Below, in pieces: positions 14,001-22,254 of a DNA stretch of 32,729 nt. The position numbers were made by a program, and so were the translations under genes. This stretch comes from an uncultured Eubacteriales bacterium (GTDB taxonomy: Bacteria; Bacillota; Clostridia; Christensenellales; Aristaeellaceae): the NCBI GenBank assembly GCA_902787835.1, contig CADAHU010000011.1, forward strand, positions 1-32,729. The letters run 5' to 3'. Every line of letters starts with the position of its first letter. Position 1 is the stretch's first letter. The notes under the pieces are model-generated. The model did not search any database and had not been told where the DNA came from. It was given only the letters and a program-made list of their open reading frames with translations.

Positions 14001-14513
14001 TTATCCCTCCCGGATGTTCTCGGATTTTTCGTAGGCGATGCGGGGATCGTTATCCTCCACCACATGGATGATGCCGCACTGCACAAAGCCCAGCTTTTTG
14101 AGCAGGCCCTGCATCACGGTATTATCCCCATGGGTATCGATGCGCAGATGTCCGCACTGGGCATAGGCCCAATCGATGCAGAACGCGCCGGCGCCGCGCA
14201 CGGTGCCGTCGGTTGCAATGCGGTGCACCACGCCGTAGGGGCTGTCATCCCGCCAGCGGCCATCGGCGATATGGGCATAGGTGGGCTCGATTTCTTTCCC
14301 CTGGATAAAGTAGAAGGTGCCGATCACCCGCCCGTCCTGCTCGCATACATAGCTGCTGCCCGCGGCGATATCGGCGTGGATCAGCGCCTCCGGCGGCCAA
14401 TGGGTGGGGCCCCACTGGTTGGGGTTGCCATGGGCGGCCATGAAGGCCCGGGCATGGGCGTAAATGGCCATCACCCGGTCAAAATCCTGCTCTGCGGTAT
14501 GCCGTATTTTCAT
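14001..14513 (-). CDS. GNAT-family N-acetyltransferase
   Basis: A 170-residue acetyltransferase-fold protein. The start (MKIRHTAEQDFDRVMAIYAH) is the usual GNAT N-terminal strand and helix. The middle has VIGTFYFIQG, and the acetyl-CoA region is around VVHRIATDGTVRGAGAFCID. The late LRIDTHGDNTVMQGLLKKLG (in part) and GFVQCGII complete the fold. The QWGPTHWPP segment near residue 33 is typical of a subfamily in Firmicutes whose substrate is unknown. The ATG at 14511-14513 overlaps the stop of the methyltransferase gene (ATGA) and has GAGG eight bases upstream. A longer frame to 14633 only overlaps the previous gene. The substrate cannot be read from sequence. Confidence 0.88.
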   Translation of the reverse strand: MKIRHTAEQDFDRVMAIYAHARAFMAAHGNPNQWGPTHWPPEALIHADIAAGSSYVCEQDGRVIGTFYFIQGKEIEPTYAHIADGRWRDDSPYGVVHRIATDGTVRGAGAFCIDWAYAQCGHLRIDTHGDNTVMQGLLKKLGFVQCGIIHVVEDNDPRIAYEKSENIREG

Positions 14514-15325
14514 CTTTTGTACCTCAATTGCCAGAAGGCAACGGCGGCGGCCGCCGCCACGTTCAGGGAGTCGATGCCCGGGGCCATGGGGATCTTGACG
14601 ATATGATCGCACAGGCTGATCGTCCGCTCGCACAGGCCGGTATCCTCAGTGCCCAGGTAGATGGCCAGCTTATCATAGGCCTGCAGCCGTTCGTCATCCA
14701 GCGTCAGGCAATCCTCCCTGAGCGCCATGCCCACGGCCGTAAAGCCATTCTCCCGCAGCTCCGCAAAGCCCGCATCCTCCCCCGTCCAGGCCCAGGGAAC
14801 GGTGAACACCGCGCCCATGCACACCCGCACCGACCGGCGGTGCAGCGGATCGCAGCAGGCGGGCGTCAGCAGGATGGCGTCCGCGCCCAGCGCCGCGGCG
14901 GAGCGGAAGATAGCCCCCACGTTGCTGGGCTCGTTGATGCCCTCCAGCACCGCCACCCGATGGGCGTCCCGCAATACATCGCCGATCTGCCGCGGCGCGG
15001 GCCGCCGCATGGCGCACAGCACCCAAGAGCGCTGCAGCTTGAAGCCCGTCAGCTCCGCCAGCAGATCATCGGAGGCGGTATACACGGGCACATCCCCGCA
15101 GCGGGAAATGATGGTCTCCCCTAGGGCGTTATTGATGAATTTGCGCCGCATCAGCAGCGAAACCGGCGTATAGCCCGCATCCAGCGCCGTATGCACCACC
15201 TTGGGCCCCTCGGCGATGAAGATGCCCTTTTCCGGCTCCTGCCTGCTGCGCAGCTGGGCGTCGGTCAGGTGATAGAAGAGCCCGGCCCCGGGCTGGGCAA
15301 GATCGGCAAGTTCAATGACCGGCAT
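14510..15325 (-). CDS. SpoU/TrmH-family RNA 2'-O-methyltransferase
   Basis: A 271-residue SPOUT-class methyltransferase that would methylate a ribose 2'-OH in rRNA or tRNA using S-adenosylmethionine. The three SpoU motifs are in order: NEPSNVGAIFRSAAALGAD, AIYLGTEDTGL, and IPMAPGIDSLNVAAAAAVAF. The N-terminal part (about 1-100) is the substrate-binding extension, with FIAEGPKVVHTALDAG. I place the start at 15323-15325, where GGGAGAG precedes the ATG; a longer frame to 15487 lies inside the U32 gene. It overlaps the U32 gene by 14 bases upstream and the GNAT gene by four bases downstream. The exact RNA target is unknown. Confidence 0.92.
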   Translation of the reverse strand: MPVIELADLAQPGAGLFYHLTDAQLRSRQEPEKGIFIAEGPKVVHTALDAGYTPVSLLMRRKFINNALGETIISRCGDVPVYTASDDLLAELTGFKLQRSWVLCAMRRPAPRQIGDVLRDAHRVAVLEGINEPSNVGAIFRSAAALGADAILLTPACCDPLHRRSVRVCMGAVFTVPWAWTGEDAGFAELRENGFTAVGMALREDCLTLDDERLQAYDKLAIYLGTEDTGLCERTISLCDHIVKIPMAPGIDSLNVAAAAAVAFWQLRYKR

Positions 15326-16568
15326 CGTTTTTCTCTCCCGTATCCATGCGATGGTTGCGGTTGGGCCCGCGCAGGTAATCCCCCGCCCCGGCGGTAAATT
15401 CCACCGGCAGCAGCACCCGCTGCCCGGCCACCGAAACAAAATCCACGCTCTCCCCGGTATCCTCCCGGATGATGCGCGAAACAGCAAAGGCCCTGGGGCC
15501 TTCCGGCGTCAGCGCCTCAAGCGGATCGCCCACGTGGAAGCGGTTTTTGACCTCCACCAGCAGCGCGCCTTCCCGCATGCCCAATATCCGGCCGGAAAAC
15601 TCCATGGTCTGGCTGAAGCCGTCTGCGCCGGAGCTCGGCTGCGGCGCGCCGAAATAGAAGCCCGTGTTGCTGGCCCGGTGGCTGACCTTGCGCAGCTCTC
15701 GCTGCAGCTCCGGCAGGGCGGCGCGATAGGCTTCTTCGCTTTCATAAAGCAGATCCAGCGCCCGGCGGTACACGCCTGTGACGCCCGCCACATAATAGCC
15801 GGTTTTCATGCGTCCCTCGATTTTAAGCGAGGAAACGCCGGCCTCCCGCAGCTCCGGCAGGTGGGACAGCATGTTGAGATCATAGGCGGAAAACAGATAG
15901 GTCCCGCGCTCGTCCTCGAGCACCGGGATGTTTTCGCCGGGACGCTTGGCCTCCACCACGGTGTACTGCCACCGGCAGGGCTGGGCGCAGGCGCCGCGGT
16001 TGCCGCCCCGGCCCGCCAGATGATCGCTGAGCATGCAGCGCCCGGAATGGGCCATGCACATAGCGCCATGGACAAAGGCTTCGATCTGCACTTCCGGCGG
16101 CAGCTGCTTTTTCAAGGCGGCAATGCGCCCAAGCGACAACTCCCGGGAAACCACGATGCGCTGCGCGCCCATATCCACAAACACCTGGGCCGCCGCGGCG
16201 TTCATCACGTTGGCCTGGGTGCTTACATGCAGGGCCAGCCCGGGCACGCGCTGCCGCAGCAGGGCAAACGCGCCCAGATCGCTGACGATGGCGGCGTCCA
16301 CGCCCATATCGCAGGCGCGGGCGGCGTCGGCTGCCAGATCCTCCAGCTCATCATCATAGGGCAGGATATTGAGGGTCAGATAAAACCTTTTGCCCGCGCC
16401 ATGGACGATGGACAGCGTCTCCTCCAGCTGTTCCCAGCTGAAGTTGCCCGCGGCGGCGCGCAGGCCAAACCGGTTCAGCCCGCCATAGACCGCGTCCGCC
16501 CCAAAGCGCACAGCGGCCCGCAGCTGCTCCATGCCCCCCGCCGGGGACAGCAATTCCATTCCGGGCAT
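15312..16568 (-). CDS. U32-family peptidase-like protein (TrhP/RlhA class RNA hydroxylation)
   Basis: A 418-residue U32-family protein. Members studied in E. coli and Bacillus hydroxylate tRNA or rRNA bases rather than cutting proteins. The family start MELLSPAGGMEQLRAAVRFG and the signature EAFVHGAMCMAHSGRC are present. Cysteines C171, C178, C194 and C198 (in CMAHSGRC and GACAQPC) match the likely iron-sulfur site. A C-terminal barrel domain (about 315-405) is included. The start MPGMELL at 16568 has AGGAG seven bases upstream and overlaps the stop of mltG; the frame continues to 16604 but without a ribosome site. Position beside a SpoU methyltransferase supports an RNA-modification role. 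Confidence 0.9.
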   Translation of the reverse strand: MPGMELLSPAGGMEQLRAAVRFGADAVYGGLNRFGLRAAAGNFSWEQLEETLSIVHGAGKRFYLTLNILPYDDELEDLAADAARACDMGVDAAIVSDLGAFALLRQRVPGLALHVSTQANVMNAAAAQVFVDMGAQRIVVSRELSLGRIAALKKQLPPEVQIEAFVHGAMCMAHSGRCMLSDHLAGRGGNRGACAQPCRWQYTVVEAKRPGENIPVLEDERGTYLFSAYDLNMLSHLPELREAGVSSLKIEGRMKTGYYVAGVTGVYRRALDLLYESEEAYRAALPELQRELRKVSHRASNTGFYFGAPQPSSGADGFSQTMEFSGRILGMREGALLVEVKNRFHVGDPLEALTPEGPRAFAVSRIIREDTGESVDFVSVAGQRVLLPVEFTAGAGDYLRGPNRNHRMDTGEKNDAGH

Positions 16569-17770
16569 CACTGCGCTCCTGTCTTTTGATCGTAGGCCTG
16601 CCACAGCGGCGCGTAGATCTGCACCGCAGCATTATGCTCCTCCAGCGTCCGGGAGAAATACAATTCGCCGGTGTCCGGATCCTTGGAGCAGAAATAGAGA
16701 TAATTCTGGGCGATGAAATCCCCATCGGGATAGAGCGCCGCCTCGATGGCCGCCGCGGAGGGATTGCAGATGGGTCCCAGGGGCAGGCCGCGGTTCTGAT
16801 AGGTGTTGTAGGGGGAGGAAACGGAAAGATCGCTCTGGGTCAGGCTCATGCGGGTGGTGCCCGTTATATACTTGACCGTCACGTCGCTGCCCAGGGTCAT
16901 GCCGCTCTTGAGCCGGTTATGGAACACGGCGGAAACCCGGGCAAAATCGGCCTCCTTGGCCTCTTTTTCGATCATGGAGGCCAGGGTGATCACCTGATCC
17001 ATGGTCATGCCCAGCTCCTCCGCCCGGTCATGCCAGTCGTCCCGGAATACTGCTTCTGTCTGGGCCAGAAGCTTTTTGACGATCTCCTCCGGGGTGGCGG
17101 CGGTGTAGATCTCATAGGTATCGGGGGCCAGGTAGCCCTCCAGGGCATAGAAGCGGCCGGAAGCGCCCGGGGTGGCCAGCACATCGGCCACATAGTAGAA
17201 CTGGGAAAAGCGCTCGCCCGTGCGGCACAGGGAAAGGAAGGATTCCGCATCGGGGATCACCTGCTCCCGGGCCAGATACGCGGCAATGTTTTCCACCGTC
17301 CAGCCCTCGATCACGGTGATATTGCGCACCAGCGGCACGCCGTCGCCCGCGGTGAGCTGCTCGGCGATCTCCCGCATGGACATGGATTTGTTCAGCTGAT
17401 AGGTGCCCGCCTGGATCTTTTGCCCAAAGCCCAAAAAATCGGCGTAATACTTGAACACCGAGCGGTTGCGCACCAGGCCCGCGGCCTCCAGGTTATTGGC
17501 AACCCGGGTCAGGCTGCTGCCGCTCTTGACCTCGAAGGTCACCGGCGCGGTGTTGCCCGGCTCCATGGGGGCCACGTAATGGCGGTCAATATATCCCCAG
17601 CCCATGGAGAGGATGCCCACCACGATGACGATCACGCTGAGGAACACTAAAATGGGCCGGCCGATATGCCACAGCCAGCTGTACCAGTACAGGCCGTATT
17701 CCCGCTCCTCCCGCAGGCGCTCATAGCTGTAATCATCCGGGGACGAACGGTATCTTTTCTTCTTTTTCAA
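16568..17770 (-). CDS. mltG: Endolytic murein transglycosylase MltG
   Basis: A 400-residue membrane-anchored enzyme that cuts nascent peptidoglycan and so ends glycan strands. A basic cytoplasmic tail (MKKKKRYRSS) is followed by one transmembrane helix (about 38-58), a LysM-like region (about 76-140) and the YceG catalytic domain. ITLASMIEKEAK (261-272) holds the probable catalytic glutamate E268. GSDVTVKYITG and SPYNTYQNRGLPLGPICNPS are the other family signatures. Length is slightly above the E. coli enzyme because of the long cytoplasmic tail. Its start overlaps the stop of the ASCH gene by four bases and its stop overlaps the U32 gene, so this is one transcript. Confidence 0.95.
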   Translation of the reverse strand: MKKKKRYRSSPDDYSYERLREEREYGLYWYSWLWHIGRPILVFLSVIVIVVGILSMGWGYIDRHYVAPMEPGNTAPVTFEVKSGSSLTRVANNLEAAGLVRNRSVFKYYADFLGFGQKIQAGTYQLNKSMSMREIAEQLTAGDGVPLVRNITVIEGWTVENIAAYLAREQVIPDAESFLSLCRTGERFSQFYYVADVLATPGASGRFYALEGYLAPDTYEIYTAATPEEIVKKLLAQTEAVFRDDWHDRAEELGMTMDQVITLASMIEKEAKEADFARVSAVFHNRLKSGMTLGSDVTVKYITGTTRMSLTQSDLSVSSPYNTYQNRGLPLGPICNPSAAAIEAALYPDGDFIAQNYLYFCSKDPDTGELYFSRTLEEHNAAVQIYAPLWQAYDQKTGAQ

Positions 17771-18201
17771 GGCTCCTCCTTGGGATAAACCAATTCAAAT
17801 GTTTCCAGAACCACCGGCATATGCCCGTCAAACGACAGCCCTGCCTGCGCCATTTCCTTTTGGAAAAAGGCCCGGTGCGCCCGCCGCCAATATTCCAGCG
17901 ACAGATCGCCCTCCCCTTCCGCGGCTGCATGATCCGCCGTTACCTGATCAAAGGGCGTCACCCGCACGGCAACCGTGCGGATCACGCAAACGGCCTCCTC
18001 CCGGGCATTCAGGATCACGCTGTACTGCCCCGGCTCCGGCAGGGGCTCGCACTCTGCGGCATAGACCGGATAAGCCGAAGCGGTGGCCGTCTTTTTGCCG
18101 CAAAGCACCAGCGCGGCCAGGCCGTCCGGATCCTCGCCGAAGCTCCAGGCGTCAAACGTACCCGCGATGCCGCTGGCGCGCCACATTTCCGCCGCGTTCA
18201 T
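17767..18201 (-). CDS. ASCH-domain protein
   Basis: A 144-residue ASCH-fold protein, a small beta-barrel related to PUA that binds RNA or nucleotides. GKKTATAS near residue 36 and EGEGDLSLEYWRRAHRAFF near residue 95 are the family landmarks. Some relatives hydrolyse N4-acetylcytidine; whether this one does is unknown. I begin at the ATG at 18199-18201 because the longer frame to 18300 lies within the ylbF-like gene and shows no ribosome site. The gene lies two bases after the ylbF-like stop and overlaps mltG by four bases. Confidence 0.85.
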   Translation of the reverse strand: MNAAEMWRASGIAGTFDAWSFGEDPDGLAALVLCGKKTATASAYPVYAAECEPLPEPGQYSVILNAREEAVCVIRTVAVRVTPFDQVTADHAAAEGEGDLSLEYWRRAHRAFFQKEMAQAGLSFDGHMPVVLETFELVYPKEEP

Positions 18202-18203
18202 CC

Positions 18204-18557
18204 TCAGCCGCCCATGCCGGGGATCTCCATATCCAGACCGGCGGCGGAGCTGATGGTCTTGTACACATCGGCCATCATCTGCTGCACGCGCATCTCGCAC
18301 AGCAAAAACTGGGAGGTGGCGGGCTGGGCAAAGAGCAGCGCCCCGATCTGCTGAAAGCGCTGGACATCCGCGTCCTGGGTATCCGCGCCGGAGACCGCCG
18401 CCAGCTGCAGTTGCATCTGCAGCTTTTTATACTCCTTGATCAGCGCGCGGTTGGTCTCGTTGCCGTCGATCTCTTCCTTGAGCTGCCGGTACTCCCGGCA
18501 GACGTCGCTCTCCCGGATGGCCCGCGCCAGGGCGTTCGCTTCATCGTATACCTGCAT
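18204..18557 (-). CDS. YlbF/YmcA-family regulator protein
   Basis: A 117-residue helical protein. MQVYDEANALARAIRESD (1-18) and the following EYRQLKEEI helix match the Com_YlbF family. In Bacillus subtilis YlbF, YmcA and YaaT form a complex that works with RNase Y in mRNA maturation and affects competence, biofilm and sporulation. The end is methionine- and glycine-rich (MEIPGMGG). The ATG at 18557 has AAAGGGG upstream; a start at 18587 would precede that site. It is the first gene of the long minus-strand run down to the TIM-barrel gene, and lies just downstream of the RNase J gene, which fits an RNA-processing theme. Confidence 0.88.
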   Translation of the reverse strand: MQVYDEANALARAIRESDVCREYRQLKEEIDGNETNRALIKEYKKLQMQLQLAAVSGADTQDADVQRFQQIGALLFAQPATSQFLLCEMRVQQMMADVYKTISSAAGLDMEIPGMGG

Positions 18558-18590
18558 TGTTTCCCCTTTCCGCGCGTTCATACGCACAGC

Positions 18591-18617
18591 AAAACGGCGG
18601 CCGGAAACCCGACCGCC
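18591..18617 (-). terminator. Hairpin after the RNase J gene
   Basis: On the minus strand a GC-rich stem, GGCGGTCGG (18609-18617) with CCGGCCGCC (18596-18604), has one mismatch and a four-base loop, followed by GTTTTG. The T tract is short, so read-through into the ylbF-like gene is possible. Confidence 0.6.
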
Positions 18618-18632
18618 TTCAGTATATCACAT

Positions 18633-20297
18633 TTATCCCAAATCCACAATCACAGGAAGGATCATGGGATTGCGCTTGATCTTTTCGTAGATGTAATGGT
18701 GCAGCTCGTCCTTGATGCGGGTTTTGATGCTGGGCCAATCGCTGCCCTCGATGCGCCCGTAGCTGGCAATGATATTGCGCACGCTGCTGCGGATGCCCTC
18801 GATCAGATCCTCGTTCTCCCGCACATACACGAAGCCGCGGCTGATCACATCGGGGCCGGAGACCAGCACGCAATTGGTGCGGTCAAAGGCCATGGCCACG
18901 ATGATCAGGCCATCCTGGCTCAGGTGCTTGCGGTCCCGCAGCACCACGTTGCCCACATCGCCGATGCCCAGGCCATCCACCAGCACCGTGCCGGTGGGCA
19001 CCTCGCCCGCGATGCTCACGCTGTCGGGGCCCAGTTCAATCACCTGGCCGTTCTCCGGCAGGATGATGTTCTGCCGGGGCATGCCCATACTTTCGGCCAT
19101 CTCGCCATGCTTCCACAGCATGCGGTATTCGCCGTGGACGGGGATGAAATACCGCGGGTTGACCAGGGCATGGAAGAGCTTGATCTCCTCCTGGCAGGCG
19201 TGGCCGGATACGTGTACGGCGGCCATGGCGTCATAGATGACCTCCGCCCCGCAGCGGTACAGCTGGTTGATGACCCGGGAAACGAAGATCTCGTTGCCCG
19301 GAATGGCGGAAGCGCTGATGATCACCTTGTCGGAGGTCTTGATCTGCAGCTTGCGGTGCTCGGAGAAGGCCATGCGGGTCAGGCCGGCCAGCGGCTCGCC
19401 CTGGCTGCCGGTGGTCAGGATCACCAGCTCATCATCGCGGAAGCGGTCCAGATCATCCAGCTCCAGCAGATAGCCCTCCGGCACCTGCAGTTCGCCCAGC
19501 TCCATGGCGATCTGGGATACGTTTACCATGCTGCGGCCCACGAAGCACACCTTGCGGCCAAAGCGCACCGCGCAGTCCACCACCTGCTGCAGGCGGCCCA
19601 CGTTGCTGGAGAACATGGCGATGATCACCCGGCCCCGGGCGTTGCTCATCTGGGCGTTGAAGGTATCGTCGATCTTGCACTCGCTCATGGTATAGCCCGG
19701 GCGCTCCACGTTGGTGCTCTCGCACAGCAGGGCCAGCACGCCCTCATCCCCCAGCGCCGCCAGGGAATGCAGGTCGGTCATCTCGCCGTCCAGGGGCGTA
19801 AAATCGATCTTGAAGTCGCCGGAGCACACCACCGTGCCCACCGGGCAGGTGATGGCCAGGGCGAAAGCGCCGGGAATGGAGTGGGTCACCTTGATGAAGC
19901 GCACGGTAAAGCAGCCCAGCTGGATGACCTGCCGGGGCTCCACGGTGTTGAGGGTGACGTTGTTTACATGATGCTCCTTGAGCTTGTTGTCGATCAGGGC
20001 CATGGTGAGCCGGCTGCCGTACAGCGGGGCCGGCACCTGCGCCGCCACATAGGGAATGGCGCCGATATGATCCTCGTGCCCGTGGGTGAACACATAGCCG
20101 CGCACCCGATCCTTATTGGCCACCAGGTAACTGGCGTCCGGGATCACCAGATCGATGCCCAGCATGTCATCCTTGGGGAACATGGAACCGCAGTCCACCA
20201 CGATGATATCCTTATCGTACTCGAATACCGTGATGTTCTTGCCGAATTCGTCTATGCCGCCCAAGGGAATGATGCGTAATTTTGGATGATTAGCCAT
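18633..20297 (-). CDS. rnj: Ribonuclease J
   Basis: A 554-residue metallo-beta-lactamase/beta-CASP nuclease that matures and degrades RNA as a 5'-3' exonuclease and endonuclease. The metal motif THGHEDHIGA (71-80) is complete. Other landmarks are GDFKIDFTP, the CASP-domain ESTNVERPG and MFSSNVGR, TTGSQGEPLAGLTRMA and the histidine motif HVSGHACQEE. The C-terminal domain reaches NPMILPVIVDLG. Length equals the Bacillus enzymes. AAGGAAAGAAGG precedes the ATG. A TATAAT at 20349-20354 on the minus strand may be its -10 box, although I find no good -35 box. It lies between trxA and the ylbF-like gene on the same strand. Confidence 0.96.
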   Translation of the reverse strand: MANHPKLRIIPLGGIDEFGKNITVFEYDKDIIVVDCGSMFPKDDMLGIDLVIPDASYLVANKDRVRGYVFTHGHEDHIGAIPYVAAQVPAPLYGSRLTMALIDNKLKEHHVNNVTLNTVEPRQVIQLGCFTVRFIKVTHSIPGAFALAITCPVGTVVCSGDFKIDFTPLDGEMTDLHSLAALGDEGVLALLCESTNVERPGYTMSECKIDDTFNAQMSNARGRVIIAMFSSNVGRLQQVVDCAVRFGRKVCFVGRSMVNVSQIAMELGELQVPEGYLLELDDLDRFRDDELVILTTGSQGEPLAGLTRMAFSEHRKLQIKTSDKVIISASAIPGNEIFVSRVINQLYRCGAEVIYDAMAAVHVSGHACQEEIKLFHALVNPRYFIPVHGEYRMLWKHGEMAESMGMPRQNIILPENGQVIELGPDSVSIAGEVPTGTVLVDGLGIGDVGNVVLRDRKHLSQDGLIIVAMAFDRTNCVLVSGPDVISRGFVYVRENEDLIEGIRSSVRNIIASYGRIEGSDWPSIKTRIKDELHHYIYEKIKRNPMILPVIVDLG

Positions 20298-20396
20298 ACG
20301 AACCTTCTTTCCTTGAGTCTCGCCTGTTTTGCGGGCGGTATAAGAAATATTATATAGAACATTTATCGTCCTCTAATAAGAGAGCATATTAACCTG

Positions 20397-20428
20397 AATA
20401 AAGCATACCACAGATTGCTGCGGAATGC
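20397..20428 (-). terminator. Probable terminator of the trxA transcript
   Basis: On the minus strand GCATTCC (20422-20428) pairs with GGTATGC (20403-20409) with one mismatch and is followed by TTTATT. It lies about 55 bases after the trxA stop. The stem is modest. Confidence 0.45.
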
Positions 20429-20481
20429 TATATCAAATTATAACGAATTTTGAGAAGATTTATTGTGCGGTGTCCTTAATA

Positions 20482-20796
20482 TCAAAGGTCCAGCAATTCC
20501 AAAATATCTTCCTTTTCCACAACACCCACGCTGCGGTTCACTTCCTGACCATTTTTGAAAACAATCAGCGTGGGGATGGACGCCACGCGGTATTTGCGGG
20601 CCAGGTCCATTTCGTCGTCCACGTTGATTTTGCCCACGATGGCGCGGCCCTCGGTCTCCTCGGCCACTTCCTCCACCACAGGGCCCAGCATGCGGCAGGG
20701 CGCGCACCAGGTGGCCCAGAAATCCACCAGCACGGGCAGATCAGCCTTGAGCACCTCGGCCTCAAAATTGGCCACAGTAAACTTCTTTTCGCTCAT
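20482..20796 (-). CDS. trxA: Thioredoxin
   Basis: A 104-residue thioredoxin that reduces protein disulfides in the cytoplasm. The active site is WCAPC (residues 30-34), the alanine variant of the classical WCGPC, within [12 protein letters not shown]. The cis-proline motif VASIPTL and the downstream FKNGQEV are present, and no signal peptide is seen. AAAGGATATATAAT precedes the ATG. It starts 13 bases after the RseC-like gene, so the two are probably co-transcribed; both concern redox or cysteine chemistry. Confidence 0.96.
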   Translation of the reverse strand: MSEKKFTVANFEAEVLKADLPVLVDFWATWCAPCRMLGPVVEEVAEETEGRAIVGKINVDDEMDLARKYRVASIPTLIVFKNGQEVNRSVGVVEKEDILELLDL

Positions 20797-20809
20797 ATTA
20801 TATATCCTT

Positions 20810-21226
20810 TCATTGTTTGGAATCCTTGGGAGGGCGGACGTTCACCACGGCGGGCCGCCAGCGGTCCTGGGCGCGCAGACGCCGATCCACCGTTTTTACG
20901 GCTGCATACCCCAGCGCCAGTCCGGCCAGGGCCAGCAGCAGCGTCAGTCCATCGGATAAATGCAGCGCGTACCCGCCGGCAAGCCCCGCCAGCAGCAGAA
21001 CCAGCGGCACGGCGTACACCAGCATGGAGGCCTTCAGCGTCTGCGCCTCGGGCATCCGCACATCCACGATATCGCCGACCTCCGCCTGGCCGTACACGGT
21101 CAAAAGCTCCTGCTTGGGCAGCAGTCCCTTGGCGCAGCCCTTGCAGCCCTCGCAGGCCTCCGGGCGCTCAAAGCAGACGCGCAGCGTATCGCCTTTTTTT
21201 TCCTTTACGAAACCGGTCCTGACCAT
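20810..21226 (-). CDS. RseC/MucC-family (SoxR-reducing system) membrane protein
   Basis: A 138-residue protein with the RseC layout: an N-terminal domain with cysteines C18, C25, C28 and C31 (in CEGCKGC), a short beta region ending in [10 protein letters not shown], and two transmembrane helices (about 72-90 and 96-114) before a basic cytoplasmic tail. In proteobacteria RseC affects sigma-E and helps reduce SoxR; stand-alone clostridial copies are often near electron-transport or sporulation genes, and their role is unclear. The start is the ATG at 21226, with GGAAAGGG upstream; a longer frame to 21328 would run into spoIIIAH. It lies 46 bases after spoIIIAH with no terminator visible, so it may be an extra gene of the spoIIIA transcript. 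Confidence 0.8.
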   Translation of the reverse strand: MVRTGFVKEKKGDTLRVCFERPEACEGCKGCAKGLLPKQELLTVYGQAEVGDIVDVRMPEAQTLKASMLVYAVPLVLLLAGLAGGYALHLSDGLTLLLALAGLALGYAAVKTVDRRLRAQDRWRPAVVNVRPPKDSKQ

Positions 21227-21272
21227 AACGCGCCCTTTCCGCCCTTTGGCATAAGTATTCCCGTATATCTTA

Positions 21273-21734
21273 TCACAAATACGCGCATTCGTCCAGTACA
21301 AACACATTTTCCGCGTCCACCCCGGCAATGCGGGCGCACAGCGCGATGATCGTCTGGGCCAGGTCGGCCTCCAATGCGCCGGGCAAGCATACGGTAACGG
21401 CGTTCGCGCGGATGGCGCAGACCGCCCCTTTCTGCCCCAGGGCGTCCAGCGCCTGCTCCACCGCCAGCTCGTTCTCCGCCCGGGCGATCAGCTGCTCCAG
21501 CCTTTCCCCTGCCCCGGCGTCCGATTGCGCCAGAGCGGTCAGCGCCTCAATTTCCTCGGAGCGCTGGGCGTTGCGCTGCGCGCGGCCATCCGGGGCGGGC
21601 GCAGCCTGGATAAATACCCGCTCCACCTGCAGCGCGCTCGCCGGGCGGTCGCCATCGCCCCGGAGATAATAGGCGCTGAGCACCGCCAGCAGCATCAGCG
21701 CCGTCATGACGCCCCGGGAGATCCTTGCCCGCAT
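21273..21734 (-). CDS. spoIIIAH: Stage III sporulation protein AH (SpoIIIAH-like)
   Basis: A 153-residue protein with one N-terminal transmembrane helix (about 8-24, GVMTALMLLAVLSAYYL) and an external domain. SpoIIIAH from the mother cell binds SpoIIQ from the forespore across the intermembrane space and forms part of the feeding channel. The C-terminal fold (EQALDALGQKGAVCAI then VTVCLP) corresponds to the YscJ-like ring-building motif. It is shorter than the 218-residue Bacillus protein; the linker after the helix is reduced. GGAGGGG lies five bases before the ATG, which overlaps the end of spoIIIAG by 31 bases. It is last in the operon. Confidence 0.85.
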   Translation of the reverse strand: MRARISRGVMTALMLLAVLSAYYLRGDGDRPASALQVERVFIQAAPAPDGRAQRNAQRSEEIEALTALAQSDAGAGERLEQLIARAENELAVEQALDALGQKGAVCAIRANAVTVCLPGALEADLAQTIIALCARIAGVDAENVFVLDECAYL

Positions 21735-22081
21735 GTATTCCCCTCCATTTCCAGCACCATCACGCTGCCCGGCGGCAGGGAAAGCAGCGTTTCCACCGCC
21801 TCGGTGAGCCGCAGCCGCACCGCCGCGTTCTTCGCGCCCTGGGCCACCACCAGCGCGCCAGTCAGCTTTCTGGATGCGCCGGTCAGCGCGCCGCCGCTCT
21901 CCGCGTAATACAGCGTGACCCGCACCCGGCCCGCCCCCTGCACGCAGGAGAGCGTCTCCGCCACCCGCCTTTCCTCATTGGTCATGCCGCCGCTCCCCGA
22001 ACCCGTATTCAGCGCCAGCAGAATCAGAAGAATCAGCGGCAATAGCAGCAGCAGCGGCCGTCCAAGCAGCGCTTTTTTCAG
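21704..22081 (-). CDS. spoIIIAG: Stage III sporulation protein AG, short form, probable CTG start
   Basis: A protein of about 125 residues with a transmembrane helix (RPLLLLLPLILLILLALN) and a C-terminal domain (ETLSCVQGAGRVRVTLYY and later LPPGSVMVLEME). In Bacillus SpoIIIAG forms a large ring in the intermembrane space. The frame has no ATG near the expected start. The best candidate is CTG at 22079-22081, which overlaps the spoIIIAF stop as CTGA, the same geometry as the ATGA overlaps elsewhere in this operon. A GTG far upstream (22256-22258) would make it overlap all of spoIIIAF in another frame. It is about half the length of the Bacillus protein (229). Confidence 0.7.
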   Translation of the reverse strand: MKKALLGRPLLLLLPLILLILLALNTGSGSGGMTNEERRVAETLSCVQGAGRVRVTLYYAESGGALTGASRKLTGALVVAQGAKNAAVRLRLTEAVETLLSLPPGSVMVLEMEGNTCGQGSPGAS

Positions 22082-22248
22082 AGATGCCAGCCGGTCAGCA
22101 GCCGCCTGAAGGCGTTCAGCGTACCCAGCATGACCACCATCCCCAGCAGCAAATCGCACAGCCTCCGGACGCCGCCCTCGGGCAGTAGCAGGCCCACCGT
22201 CATGCGCAGCAGGGCCAGCAGGCTCACGCTCCGCAGAAAACCATTCAT
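22078..22248 (-). CDS. spoIIIAF: Stage III sporulation protein AF, minimal 56-residue form
   Basis: A 56-residue frame exactly where spoIIIAF belongs, between AE and AG. It contains two hydrophobic helices (LLALLRMTVGLLLPEGGV and LLGMVVMLGTLNAF in part) separated by a short turn, matching the N-terminal membrane part of SpoIIIAF (LLP followed by a hydrophobic helix). The external C-terminal domain of about 140 residues found in Bacillus is absent; the frame stops at TGA (22078-22080). AGGTG lies seven bases before the ATG at 22246-22248, overlapping the end of spoIIIAE. Either this lineage has a minimal AF or a deletion removed its C-terminal part together with the normal AG start. Confidence 0.6.
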   Translation of the reverse strand: MNGFLRSVSLLALLRMTVGLLLPEGGVRRLCDLLLGMVVMLGTLNAFRRLLTGWHL

Positions 22249-22254
22249 TCCCCT

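Noticed and set aside
17799-20279. An 826-residue open frame on the plus strand
   Set aside because: It runs antisense across the ASCH, ylbF-like and RNase J genes, has low-complexity His/Ala/Gly-rich composition typical of GC-rich shadow frames, and lacks a ribosome-binding site.
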